From NCBI GenBank assembly GCA_022486815.1, contig JAKVJW010000001.1, forward strand, positions 110,573-174,572: a stretch of DNA of 64,000 nucleotides, written 5' to 3'. Each line of letters starts with the position of its first letter. Positions within the stretch are counted from its first letter, which is position 1. This document shows positions 8,651-17,924 of the stretch, one piece after another. This DNA is from Prevotella sp. (lineage in GTDB: Bacteria; Bacteroidota; Bacteroidia; Bacteroidales; Bacteroidaceae). Position numbers and translations under genes: made by a program. The notes under the pieces are model-generated. The model was not told the origin of the DNA and did no database searches. It saw only the letters and a program-made list of their open reading frames with translations.

Positions 8651-11600
8651 ATGCAAAACCTACGAAATGTAAATGGAAGAAGTATGGGACGATTGTTAGT
8701 TCTCATGTTACTTCTATTTGTTTGTACACTGACATTTGGACAGACTAATGCTTCTGGTGTCGTAAAAGATGCTAAAGGTGAACCTCTTATCGGTGTAAGT
8801 GTTGCCGAAATGGGGACAACTAATGGTGCCATTACAAATGTCGATGGCCATTATTCTATGAATGTGAAATCTGGGGCTAAGTTAAAGTTTTCTTATGTTG
8901 GATTTTCTTCTCAAATCGTTTCTGCTTCTAAAGATGCCGTTATAATCTTAAAAGAAGACAATAAAACATTAAATGAGGTAGTTGTCGTGGGGTATGGTAC
9001 AATGCGCCGCAAGGATGTAACCAGTTCTATTACAACAATTAATGCGAAAGACATGAATGTGGGAGTATACACTTCTCCAGCAGAAATGTTGCAAGGTAAG
9101 GTTCCGGGACTAGTAGTTACGCAGAGTGATAATCCTAATAGTTCTCCTTCTATTACTTTGCGTGGTGCGTCTACATTCCGTACCGGTGCAGCTATGGAAC
9201 CTTATTATATAATAGATGGAGTTCCTGGAGTCTCTTTATCCTTGATTTCTCCTGATGATATAGAAAGTATAGATGTCCTTCGTGATGCCACGGCTACGGC
9301 TATTTATGGTTCTAAAGCGGCAAATGGTGTTATTATTGTAACTACAAAGAAAGGTAAAGCCGGGCATTCAAGTATCAGCTATAGTGGTTATGTGGCAGTG
9401 GATAACGTCGTAAAGAATTATGATGTAATGAATGCATCTCAGTTGAAGAGCTTTGCTGCAGCGGGAGGTATCACGTTGCCTAATGATCTGGGCTATGATA
9501 CAAATTGGATTGACCAGGTTCAGCGTACTGGATTCGGTGAAAACCATAACCTGTCTATTAGTGGAGGAACTGATAAGACAACCTATAATGCCAGTATGAA
9601 TTATTTTGATAAAAAAGGAGTTATACGTGGCACAGAAATGAATAGGCTTATGGGGCGTGCTTTTATTCAAAGTAAGGCATTGAAAGATCATCTTACACTC
9701 TCGTTTAATATCAATACGAGTGTGACAAACAATCATAATGTGCCAATGGATACTCAGGGTATGAGTGTTTTGGATGCAATGTATTATTATTCGCCATTAG
9801 TACCGGTTAAGAACGATGATGGTTCCTGGTATGAAAATAGTGGTATATCCCAAAACTATAATCCTGTGGCTTTGATCAAAGAGAATATTTATGATACAGA
9901 AAGCAAGCAGTTGCAGGGTACGGCCAAAGCTTCTCTTAAACTTTTTGAGGGGTTAGTTTATAATTTGAGTCTTTCTTATCAGAATGAGCAGAATACATAT
10001 AGTAATTACAATTCTACGAATTCATTGATAGCAAATGGCATGAATGGTAAGGCGGTACGCTCTACCGTAACTAATAAAGGGAAAATACTTGAGACCTATC
10101 TTAATTATGACAAGACCTTTTCAGATATTCATAAACTAGGTGCAATGTTTGGTTATTCTTGGGAACAGAATGATGATAATGACGGTTTCCAACTTACTAC
10201 TTATGATTATTATAATGATTTCTTGACATATCATAATATGGGTATGGCTAATAAAATAGATAAGAATGGTCTTGGAAACTGGTATTTGTCAACATTGAGG
10301 ATGATTTCTTTTTATGGCCGTTTGAATTACTCTTATAATAGTAAATATATCTTTCAAGCAACAGTACGCCGGGATGGTAGTTCTGCTTTTGGACGGAATA
10401 ACCGTTGGGCAACATTCCCTTCTGTTTCTCTTGCCTGGCGTTTGTCGGATGAATCATTTATCAAAAAATTGAATATATTTGATGACTTGAAATTCCGTAC
10501 AGGTTATGGCGTTAGTGGTAATTCAATGGGATTTGATGTGTTTACCGCTACTCAACTATATGGGGCCAGTAGTTGGTATAATCACGTGACACCATCAGGA
10601 ACCGTAGAGCAGATACACGTATTGACTCCTATAAGTAATGCCAATCCTGATTTGAAATGGGAAAAAACGGGTATGTTCAATATTGGTGTTGACTGGTCTG
10701 TTCTTGGTGGCCGCCTTGGTGGTACAATTGAATATTATGATAAACGAACAAAAGACCTGATTGCAAGTTATGCTGTATCTACTGCCAGATACCAATATGG
10801 TTGGCTTACGGCAAATGTGGGAGAAATCAGTAATAAGGGTGTCGAATTTACTGTCAATGCCGTTCCAATACAAACAAAGGATTTCTGGTGGAGTACTGCG
10901 CTGAATCTCTCTCATAATAAGAATCGTGTAGAGAAATTGTCGAATGCTACTTATTCAATGAAATATATGGATGAGGCTAATGTTGATGCTGCTGGTTATT
11001 CTACTACTAGTACTCAAAGGATAATGGAAGGTTCTCCTATTGGTCAATTCTATCTATGGAAGTATGCTGGTCTTAAAGATGGGGTTTCTTCTTTTTATGT
11101 TTATGGTGAAGAAAGTCTGAAGGAAATCTATAAAACTCAGATAGAGGCAGGGGCTGATCTCAGTAGTTTGGTCACGAGACAGGCTGATGGACGTTATATT
11201 GATAAATCTACAGGTAAATACGTTTCAACAACACAACCACAAGAGACGGATCGAACAAAGGCGGGTAGTGCACAGCCTAAGCTCACCTTGGGTTGGAATA
11301 ACACACTCTCTTATAAGAAATGGTCGCTTAATTTCTTTTTCCAAGGTGTATTCGGAAATAAAATATTGAATGCGACAAAAGCCTTTTTGAGTAATGTGGG
11401 TAATGTGACAGCGGGTAAGGATGTTCTTGCAGGTTTAAGTGCAGAAGCTGCTAAAGATGGGAACTATCATGCGCCTTCAGACCGCTATTTGGAGAGTGGA
11501 AGTTATTTACGCCTGTCATCACTTACTTTGGGATATGATTTTGGCAGGATAAATGATTATGTTAAGGGTTTACGTTTGTATATGACATGCAATAACGTAT

Positions 11601-11728
11601 TTACGATTACTGGTTATGATGGAATAGATCCGGAAGTTAATTTAGGTGGCATTACTCCTGGTATTGACAATAGAAATACCTACCCTCGTACACGTACATT
11701 TTTGTTAGGTGTTAATATTAATTTCTAA
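8651..11728 (+). CDS. SusC-type TonB-dependent transporter, complete
   Basis: A complete 1025-residue SusC protein. Order of parts: signal peptide ending near residue 31 ('TFGQ'); a carboxypeptidase-regulatory-like domain beginning 'ASGVVKDAKGEPLIGVSV'; a TonB-box-like 'NEVVVVGYGT' near residue 110; the plug with 'LRGASTFR' and 'IDGVPGVSLSLISPDDIES', then 'RDATATAIYGSKAANGVI'; and a large barrel ending 'RTFLLGVNINF'. There is no extra N-terminal STN domain, so regulation through a partner anti-sigma factor is not expected. It imports an oligosaccharide together with the SusD encoded 12 bp downstream. The neighbouring GH92 suggests mannose-containing cargo. Confidence 0.96.
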   Translation: MQNLRNVNGRSMGRLLVLMLLLFVCTLTFGQTNASGVVKDAKGEPLIGVSVAEMGTTNGAITNVDGHYSMNVKSGAKLKFSYVGFSSQIVSASKDAVIILKEDNKTLNEVVVVGYGTMRRKDVTSSITTINAKDMNVGVYTSPAEMLQGKVPGLVVTQSDNPNSSPSITLRGASTFRTGAAMEPYYIIDGVPGVSLSLISPDDIESIDVLRDATATAIYGSKAANGVIIVTTKKGKAGHSSISYSGYVAVDNVVKNYDVMNASQLKSFAAAGGITLPNDLGYDTNWIDQVQRTGFGENHNLSISGGTDKTTYNASMNYFDKKGVIRGTEMNRLMGRAFIQSKALKDHLTLSFNINTSVTNNHNVPMDTQGMSVLDAMYYYSPLVPVKNDDGSWYENSGISQNYNPVALIKENIYDTESKQLQGTAKASLKLFEGLVYNLSLSYQNEQNTYSNYNSTNSLIANGMNGKAVRSTVTNKGKILETYLNYDKTFSDIHKLGAMFGYSWEQNDDNDGFQLTTYDYYNDFLTYHNMGMANKIDKNGLGNWYLSTLRMISFYGRLNYSYNSKYIFQATVRRDGSSAFGRNNRWATFPSVSLAWRLSDESFIKKLNIFDDLKFRTGYGVSGNSMGFDVFTATQLYGASSWYNHVTPSGTVEQIHVLTPISNANPDLKWEKTGMFNIGVDWSVLGGRLGGTIEYYDKRTKDLIASYAVSTARYQYGWLTANVGEISNKGVEFTVNAVPIQTKDFWWSTALNLSHNKNRVEKLSNATYSMKYMDEANVDAAGYSTTSTQRIMEGSPIGQFYLWKYAGLKDGVSSFYVYGEESLKEIYKTQIEAGADLSSLVTRQADGRYIDKSTGKYVSTTQPQETDRTKAGSAQPKLTLGWNNTLSYKKWSLNFFFQGVFGNKILNATKAFLSNVGNVTAGKDVLAGLSAEAAKDGNYHAPSDRYLESGSYLRLSSLTLGYDFGRINDYVKGLRLYMTCNNVFTITGYDGIDPEVNLGGITPGIDNRNTYPRTRTFLLGVNINF

Positions 11729-11740
11729 AGTGATAATAAG

Positions 11741-13339
11741 ATGAAATCAAAATATTTGATAATGTCAATTGCCATGCTGTCAGTTACAGTTGGTTGTACA
11801 GACTTAAATGTAGATATAAAATCGCAGTATACTTCATTTCCCGATAATGATAGAGCGATTGAAGCAAAGGCGGCAAGTGCATATTATTATATGCGTGGTC
11901 CCATTGGACGTAATTATAATCAAGCTCAGACACTCTCTTCTGATGAGGCGACGACTTTCTCTTTTAATGGTTCCGATTATTATGATCAGGGACAGAGAAT
12001 TCATTTTGCCTTGCATAGCTGGAATGCTGATGATGCATTGATAGGTTATTATGATGACGCTGTCGCAGGTATCACTACTTGTAATAAGTTGATAACAGAA
12101 TTAGGAGGAGATAATGTTAAAGCTACTGCTTCTTTACGTGCAATGCGTGCCTACTATCATTGGGTTTTGATGGATAGTTATGGTGATACACCTATTTTAG
12201 ATCATTCGTTGGCAGAAACTGAAGCTGTAGATCGCTCTCCACGTGCGGATGTTGCGAAGTGGATTGAATCTGAGTTACTTGCCGTACTAGATAAATTGCC
12301 TACAAATGTTGATGCTTCTACTTATGGTAAGCCTACGCGTTGGATGGCAGAAGCATTACTTGCCAAGCTATATCTGAATTGGGCGGTATATACTTGTGGA
12401 GATGTAACAAAGTATACGCCAACAATGACAAATGAGAAATTGAATGCTTGCGTAAAGATGTGCGATGATATCATTGCTTCTGGAAAATTTGATTTGAGTG
12501 ATGATTTCCTGAAGAAGTTCTATCCTGATAATGGTTATCAAATAAAAGATTTTATTTATGCAATGCCTTTTGATCCGGATATTGATCCTGGTATGACCTA
12601 TGCTCGTTTCTGGACTCATCGTTCTGGCAATAAGACATTCTATGGCGTGGATCTTCCTAATAGTGTAGGTGGATGTATTGCCATGAATCCTGAATTTGTG
12701 GATAAATATTGCCTGAAAGGTGATGAGCGTAATGAATCATTTGTTGGAGGACCTTTATTCGTTCGTGATCCATCAACTTATAAGGCAACAACCACTCCCT
12801 GGATGATTGATGGTCAGCAGGTGACGTTGACAAAGACAATAACGTTGGATAAACTTGATGAAACTATGCCTGTAGATAATACAGCCCATGGAGGTAGATC
12901 TCAAGGTTATCGTTCTATTAAGTTTTATATGGATTTAAGTTTGACCAAGTCGCAGGAACGTCGTCAAGGCAATGATGTGCCGATCTTCCGTTATGCAGAC
13001 ATCTTGCTGGAGAAGGCTGAGGCCATTATGCGTGGTGCTACTGCGACGAATGGTGATACGCCAGCATCTCTTATGGACCAAATCCGGGCCTATGTACATG
13101 CTCCTTCAGTGGTAGGTACTCCGACATTGAATGATCTTCTTGATGAGCGTGCTCGTGAGTTTGCTGATGAGAATTGGCGGCGTAATGATTTAATACGTTT
13201 TGGTAAGTTCGAAGATGATTGGGGGTATAAAAATATCATTAACCCTTCAGCTAAGACACAGTTATTCCGTCGTATATTCCCTGTTCCGACGGCAACATTA
13301 AAGACTAATACCAATTGGAAGCAAAATCCTGAGTATTAA
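11741..13339 (+). CDS. SusD/RagB-family surface glycan-binding lipoprotein
   Basis: A 532-residue lipoprotein (signal ending 'TVGC', Cys19). Typical SusD features are the 'RAMRAYYHWVLMDSYGDTPILDH' segment, which carries the conserved gatekeeper turn, and the C-terminal 'VPIFRYADILLEKAEAIMRGA' and 'LLDERAREFADENWRRNDLIRFG' motifs. The C-terminal 'RRIFPVPTATLKTNTNWKQNPEY' ending is standard for the family. It pairs with the SusC encoded 12 bp upstream. A strong terminator lies 17 bp after its stop, so the downstream GH92 would be expressed at a lower level than the binding and transport pair. Confidence 0.96.
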   Translation: MKSKYLIMSIAMLSVTVGCTDLNVDIKSQYTSFPDNDRAIEAKAASAYYYMRGPIGRNYNQAQTLSSDEATTFSFNGSDYYDQGQRIHFALHSWNADDALIGYYDDAVAGITTCNKLITELGGDNVKATASLRAMRAYYHWVLMDSYGDTPILDHSLAETEAVDRSPRADVAKWIESELLAVLDKLPTNVDASTYGKPTRWMAEALLAKLYLNWAVYTCGDVTKYTPTMTNEKLNACVKMCDDIIASGKFDLSDDFLKKFYPDNGYQIKDFIYAMPFDPDIDPGMTYARFWTHRSGNKTFYGVDLPNSVGGCIAMNPEFVDKYCLKGDERNESFVGGPLFVRDPSTYKATTTPWMIDGQQVTLTKTITLDKLDETMPVDNTAHGGRSQGYRSIKFYMDLSLTKSQERRQGNDVPIFRYADILLEKAEAIMRGATATNGDTPASLMDQIRAYVHAPSVVGTPTLNDLLDERAREFADENWRRNDLIRFGKFEDDWGYKNIINPSAKTQLFRRIFPVPTATLKTNTNWKQNPEY

Positions 13340-13356
13340 GGCATAGAAAAGTAAGT

Positions 13357-13389
13357 GTGAAGGCAGAGAAACCCTGTCTTCACTTTTTT
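13357..13389 (+). terminator. Intrinsic terminator between SusD and the second GH92 gene
   Basis: A 10-bp stem (13357-13366 with 13374-13383, one G-U pair) with a 7-base loop and a run of six T. Only 31 bp separate it from the next start codon, so it most likely works as a partial attenuator inside the operon. Confidence 0.82.
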
Positions 13390-13420
13390 GTTTTATATGA
13401 AATCATGAAAAATTCCTGTT

Positions 13421-16120
13421 ATGAGGTATCGAATATCTGTCCTTTTTTTATTTGTATTTATTATTGCCGGTTTGAGAGCTCAGAATTGGCAATATGTTGA
13501 TCCTCGTATAGGAAGTGAAGGTTTAGGACACGTCTTTATTGGTCCATCCATGCCATTTGGTATGGTAAAACCAGGACCGGATTGTACCAGCAAGCCTAAT
13601 AGTGGATGGCTTCAGATGCCGGATGTTGTTACTGGTTTTTCCCAGACACATGTAAGTGGAACGGGTGGTGGACCCAAATATGGAAATATTCTGATACAAC
13701 CATTTCTTGGTGACCTTAATTCCATAGCCCATGAACAAAAACGTAAATCGGAATCTATGTCATTGGGATATTATTCTTCTGTTTTTGAGAATGGCATCCG
13801 CACAGAAATAACAACAGCAGAGCGTGCTTCTTTTTATCATATAACCTATCCCAATATCTCCAGTCATAATTTATTAGTTGACTGTGGATTTTTTTTAGGT
13901 GAGAATATAATTCCTGATGCTCGTGAGGCGCAACAATTTGTTGGTTCAGAAATAGAAATTGTATCAGATAGAGAAATTCGTGGATATACCCGTATCCGTG
14001 GCGGATGGAACAATGGCAGTGCATATACCGTATATTTCTGCCTTTTATCCGATGTTCCGTTTGTTAGAGAAAAGACATGGCGAGGTGGAGAGATAAGTGA
14101 TAGAAAAGTTCAGTCTGACGATGGTAAGAAGACCGGAGCCTTGGTCTCTTTCTGTTCTCAACAGGTAAATATTAAGATAGGTATATCCTATCTGAGTTCA
14201 TTGAAAGCAAAGGAGAATATTCCAAACCATAATTTTGATGTACAATTGTCACAATTGAGAGATACATGGGAAAAACTTTTTAATCGTATTTCCATAAAAG
14301 GCACAGATCAACAAAAAAGAATGTTTTATACAGCTTTATACCATACGATGTTGATGCCTGTAGACCGGAGTGGTGAAAATCCTCTGTGGCTTGATAGACC
14401 CTATTATGATGACTATTATGCAATATGGGATATCTATCGTACCTCTCTGCCTTTGATTACAATTTTAGATCCTATACGTGAACGTGATATTGTAAATTCT
14501 TTGCTTAACATTTATAAACGTGATGGTTATATGCCAGATGCGCGTAGCGGAAATTCGAATGGCAGAACCCAAGGTGGTTCTAACGCCGAGGTCGTAATTG
14601 CTGACGCTTATGTAAAGGATGTGAAAGGAATAGATTATGATTTGGCATTACAGGCCATGTTGAAAGATGCAGATATTCCACCAGGTGGAGATGAAGAGAA
14701 AGAAGGCAGGGGAGGCTTGATAGAATATAACACATTGGGATATATCCCTTATGGGATTGATCGTGCAGGGAATAGAACCATAGAGTATGCTTATGATGAT
14801 TATTGCATTGCACAAGTGGCTAAAGGGTTGCATCGAGATGATATCTATGATAGATTCATTCATCAGTCGGACAATTGGAAAAACTTATGGCGAGGTGATT
14901 ATTTGTGGGATGGTATGCGTGGCTTTATCATGCCAAAGGATACTCATGGAAAATGGCTGGATAGTGTGCCTTGGGGTAAATCAAAAGTCTATCATCCTCG
15001 TATAAAATACACACCGATAACCAAAGTCGCTCCTTGGTATTTACCTTGGTGGTCAACTTTTTTCTATGAAGCAACATCTGAGGAATATTCGTTAAGTATA
15101 CCTCATGATGTGCCTGGCTTGATTAAGGCTTGTGGGGGTGCCTCCGATTTCAGGAAACGGCTTGACTCTTTCTTTGACAAGAAATATTATAATGTGGCAA
15201 ACGAACCGTCTTTTCTTACTCCATGTTTGTATCATTGGCTGGGACGTCCTGATTTAAGTAGTGATCGTGTGCGTCAGATTATAGACCAGAGTTATAGTGA
15301 TACGCCTGATGGACTTCCTGGTAATGATGATAGTGGGGCAATGTCCTCTTGGCTGGCTTTCCACATGATGGGGCTTTATCCAAATGCGGGGCAGAGTTAT
15401 TATCTGTTGCACGCACCGTTGTTGCCGGAATATGCAATCCATTTGAGCAATGGAAATATCTTACATGGAAAAGTTGTAGGCAGGGGAACTCATTTTAAAT
15501 GCGTAAAGTTAAATGGAAAGTTGTTGCCTGATGCTCGTATTGAACATTCTGATTTAATGCGGGGAGGGTATTTAGTCTTTTATATGGATAAGGACTCCTT
15601 TGCTCCTTCTGCTCCTCAGGTTGAAAGTACAAGAGTACATGAAACACAAAACAAAGAAGAAAATTCCTTCTTGATAAAACCGTTGATGAAGTATGATATT
15701 TCCTTTATTTTGAATCGACAATATCGTACTTGGCCGATTACTTTTAATTGGGATAAGGATACTCTTACTGTTGTTTGTAAAGATGCAGTATACCATATTT
15801 CTCGCAATGTAGTAGATAACAGTGATGGCTTCTGCTGGCTGATTCCGAAGGATGAAGCTGTTTATAATGATGTATATGGCACATTTTGTTTTATTTCACA
15901 TGCTGCAATGAAAGATTTACTTGATTCTTGCGTTTTTAAATATAATGGCATTCTTTGGAGGCTGATTGGTCGGGGGGATAATTGTATACATGTTCGTGCA
16001 GATATAGATCGTACAGAGATGTGGATATCGGTTATCCATCGTATACCTTTGGTTATTGAAATACGTAATAATCCGTTAGGCATTGATTGGAAAATAAACG
16101 ACGTAGATTGCCATGAATGA
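13421..16120 (+). CDS. GH92 exo-alpha-mannosidase with a C-terminal extension
   Basis: An 899-residue secreted protein (signal ending near 'LRAQ', residue 21). The GH92 signature is clear: 'YVDPRIGSEGLGHVFIGPSM' and 'PFGMVKPGPDC' at the N-terminus, 'TQGGSNAEVVIADAYVKDVKG', 'EYNTLGYIPYGIDRAGNRTIEYA' and 'PGNDDSGAMSSWLAFHMMGLYP', where the N-D-D motif supplies the general-base region. GH92 catalytic regions usually end within about 730-770 residues; here roughly 150 further residues, from 'LIKPLMKYDISF' onward, form a beta-rich tail with no domain I recognise. The protein differs strongly from the 771-residue GH92 of this window, so the two probably act on different linkages. It follows the SusD gene across a terminator-like hairpin. 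Confidence 0.94.
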   Translation: MRYRISVLFLFVFIIAGLRAQNWQYVDPRIGSEGLGHVFIGPSMPFGMVKPGPDCTSKPNSGWLQMPDVVTGFSQTHVSGTGGGPKYGNILIQPFLGDLNSIAHEQKRKSESMSLGYYSSVFENGIRTEITTAERASFYHITYPNISSHNLLVDCGFFLGENIIPDAREAQQFVGSEIEIVSDREIRGYTRIRGGWNNGSAYTVYFCLLSDVPFVREKTWRGGEISDRKVQSDDGKKTGALVSFCSQQVNIKIGISYLSSLKAKENIPNHNFDVQLSQLRDTWEKLFNRISIKGTDQQKRMFYTALYHTMLMPVDRSGENPLWLDRPYYDDYYAIWDIYRTSLPLITILDPIRERDIVNSLLNIYKRDGYMPDARSGNSNGRTQGGSNAEVVIADAYVKDVKGIDYDLALQAMLKDADIPPGGDEEKEGRGGLIEYNTLGYIPYGIDRAGNRTIEYAYDDYCIAQVAKGLHRDDIYDRFIHQSDNWKNLWRGDYLWDGMRGFIMPKDTHGKWLDSVPWGKSKVYHPRIKYTPITKVAPWYLPWWSTFFYEATSEEYSLSIPHDVPGLIKACGGASDFRKRLDSFFDKKYYNVANEPSFLTPCLYHWLGRPDLSSDRVRQIIDQSYSDTPDGLPGNDDSGAMSSWLAFHMMGLYPNAGQSYYLLHAPLLPEYAIHLSNGNILHGKVVGRGTHFKCVKLNGKLLPDARIEHSDLMRGGYLVFYMDKDSFAPSAPQVESTRVHETQNKEENSFLIKPLMKYDISFILNRQYRTWPITFNWDKDTLTVVCKDAVYHISRNVVDNSDGFCWLIPKDEAVYNDVYGTFCFISHAAMKDLLDSCVFKYNGILWRLIGRGDNCIHVRADIDRTEMWISVIHRIPLVIEIRNNPLGIDWKINDVDCHE

Positions 16121-16139
16121 TATATTTAGATGATTCGTA

Positions 16140-16240
16140 AACATTATTTTTTGCAATGTAAAGCTGAAACTTAAGGATACAGGTCTTTGTCCTGTTTATG
16201 TTTTTAAAGATCAGAAGGTTATCCCTTTGAATCCTTAATG
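16140..16240 (+). pseudogene. Possible remnant of a tyrosine-recombinase arm domain
   Basis: In the frame ending with TAA at 16236-16238, a short stretch translates as 'VKLKLKDTGLCPVYVFKDQ' and is closed by stops on both sides (16137 and 16236). The pattern K-x-K-D/N-x-G-L-C-P-V-Y resembles the N-terminal arm-binding domain of Bacteroides transposon integrases. Only about 30 codons remain and no catalytic domain follows. The match is from memory of the family and could be chance. Confidence 0.25.
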
Positions 16241-16361
16241 CGCAATAGTTTATTGTGAACTTTAATTTCAGAGCTTCTAATTAGTTTAAATCTTTGTGTG
16301 ATAATAGAAATAAATCTTATAATGAATTCGAAAAGATAATTCAATAAATAATAAATATGTG

Positions 16362-17726
16362 ATGAGTATTAAAAAATTTATTTTTCTGATATTGCTACTT
16401 AATGTGGCAAATGCCGTTTCTGCCAAGGACTATAATATAATGGACTTTGGTGCAAAAGGAAATGGAATTAGTGATGATGCCCTTAGTATACAGAAAGCAA
16501 TTGATGCTTGTTCATCAGAAGGAGGAGGCATCGTGGTATTTCCATCTGGTAGAAACTTTGTCTCTGGTCCCGTAGAGATAAAGTCAAATGTAACCGTTTA
16601 CCTTAGTCCGAATGCGGTATGGAAAGCAAATCCTGATGAAAGTATATATCATTTAAGCGTTTTTGGTAAGAACCGGGGTGAAGGAATGATGTGGATTTAT
16701 GCCGATCATGCTGAAAATATTTCCATTATAGGGAAAGGAACCATTGATGGAAATGGAGTTGCATTTATGGGAAGGGAACGATCAGATTCTTATGAATTGA
16801 AACCCGTAACGACTTTTGATCCCCGTCCACATGTTCTTACCCTTAAGGATGTGAAAAATCTGACTATCCGTGATGTAACTATTCGTGAGGGTGCTTATTG
16901 GACAGTTCATCTTATTGGATGTGAGAAAGTTACCATTGAAGGTATCAATCTACTTAATAATCTGAAAATCAGGAATGGGGATGGTATTGATATAGACCAT
17001 TCTCGCCAAGTCAGGATATCTGATTGTTATATCACATCTGGAGATGATGCGATATGTTTGAAAAACAGACGTGAGTTTCAGGAATTTGGTCCATGCAAAA
17101 ATATTGTTGTCAATAATTGTGTATTGACTTCTCGCAGCTGTGCCATTAAAATAGGAAGTGAGAATGTGGATTCTATCAGTAATGTGCTGTTTTCAAATTG
17201 TATTATTAAAGGAAGCAACCGAGGGCTTGGAATTCAAAACCGGGATGAAGGAACAGTTACCCATGTGGTGTTTTCGAATATTATATTGGAATGTCAACTT
17301 TGGTCTGATGTATGGTGGGGGAAGGCAGAGCCAATATATGTAACATCTTATCCTCGTGCTAATGGTAATAATAAAGATGCTGGCTGGCGTTATCCAGAAG
17401 GTCAGAACATTAGTCACTGTGGTGAAGTAAGTTATATCTATTTTAATGGTATTTATGCCACAAGTGAGAATGGGTGTTATATAGGTGGTGACATCCCTCA
17501 AAAAGTAAACCATATCTATTTAAATAACGTTTATCTTACGCTAAGGCCTATAACTTCTTATAAGGGTGGAGTTTATGATAAACGGCCTTGTAAGGGCGTA
17601 AAGTTTATCCGGGATCAAGTATATGGACTTTATGTGAATAAGGCATCTGATGTGATAACAAGAAATTTTCATGTCGAAGCAAGAGGCATTAACTTTGGTG
17701 GAAACGAAAAAAGAGTTTCTTTTTGA
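16362..17726 (+). CDS. GH28-like beta-helix glycosidase, atypical catalytic motifs
   Basis: About 454 residues with a signal peptide ending near 'VSAK'. I chose ATG 16362 over the in-frame GTG directly before it. After the cleavage site comes 'YNIMDFGAKGNGISDDALSIQKAIDAC', the standard start of GH28 beta-helix enzymes, and the right-handed helix carries 'NGDGIDID' and 'SGDDAICLK', which match the first two catalytic-Asp motifs of polygalacturonases. The canonical G-H-G is replaced by 'SRSCAIKIGSE' and R-I-K by 'RGLGIQNRD', so the active site differs from classic pectin hydrolases. It is probably periplasmic. It could act on a terminal uronic acid or another sugar in the same glycan as the GH89 and GH78 enzymes. 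Confidence 0.85.
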   Translation: MSIKKFIFLILLLNVANAVSAKDYNIMDFGAKGNGISDDALSIQKAIDACSSEGGGIVVFPSGRNFVSGPVEIKSNVTVYLSPNAVWKANPDESIYHLSVFGKNRGEGMMWIYADHAENISIIGKGTIDGNGVAFMGRERSDSYELKPVTTFDPRPHVLTLKDVKNLTIRDVTIREGAYWTVHLIGCEKVTIEGINLLNNLKIRNGDGIDIDHSRQVRISDCYITSGDDAICLKNRREFQEFGPCKNIVVNNCVLTSRSCAIKIGSENVDSISNVLFSNCIIKGSNRGLGIQNRDEGTVTHVVFSNIILECQLWSDVWWGKAEPIYVTSYPRANGNNKDAGWRYPEGQNISHCGEVSYIYFNGIYATSENGCYIGGDIPQKVNHIYLNNVYLTLRPITSYKGGVYDKRPCKGVKFIRDQVYGLYVNKASDVITRNFHVEARGINFGGNEKRVSF

Positions 17727-17924
17727 GAAAAGGATGGGGATTGATAATATCTTATGTTAAAGCCACGTAATAATGAAAAGTATTATGTAGGAAAGAATCG
17801 TTACTAATAATTTAAGAACTTTCTTAATAGATTGGTAAGATAATGAGAAGTTCTTATAAATTTATTGGGGAAGTGTATATGGGGATATAAAGCTAAGCAT
17901 TAATAATAAAGTAAAAAAATACGT

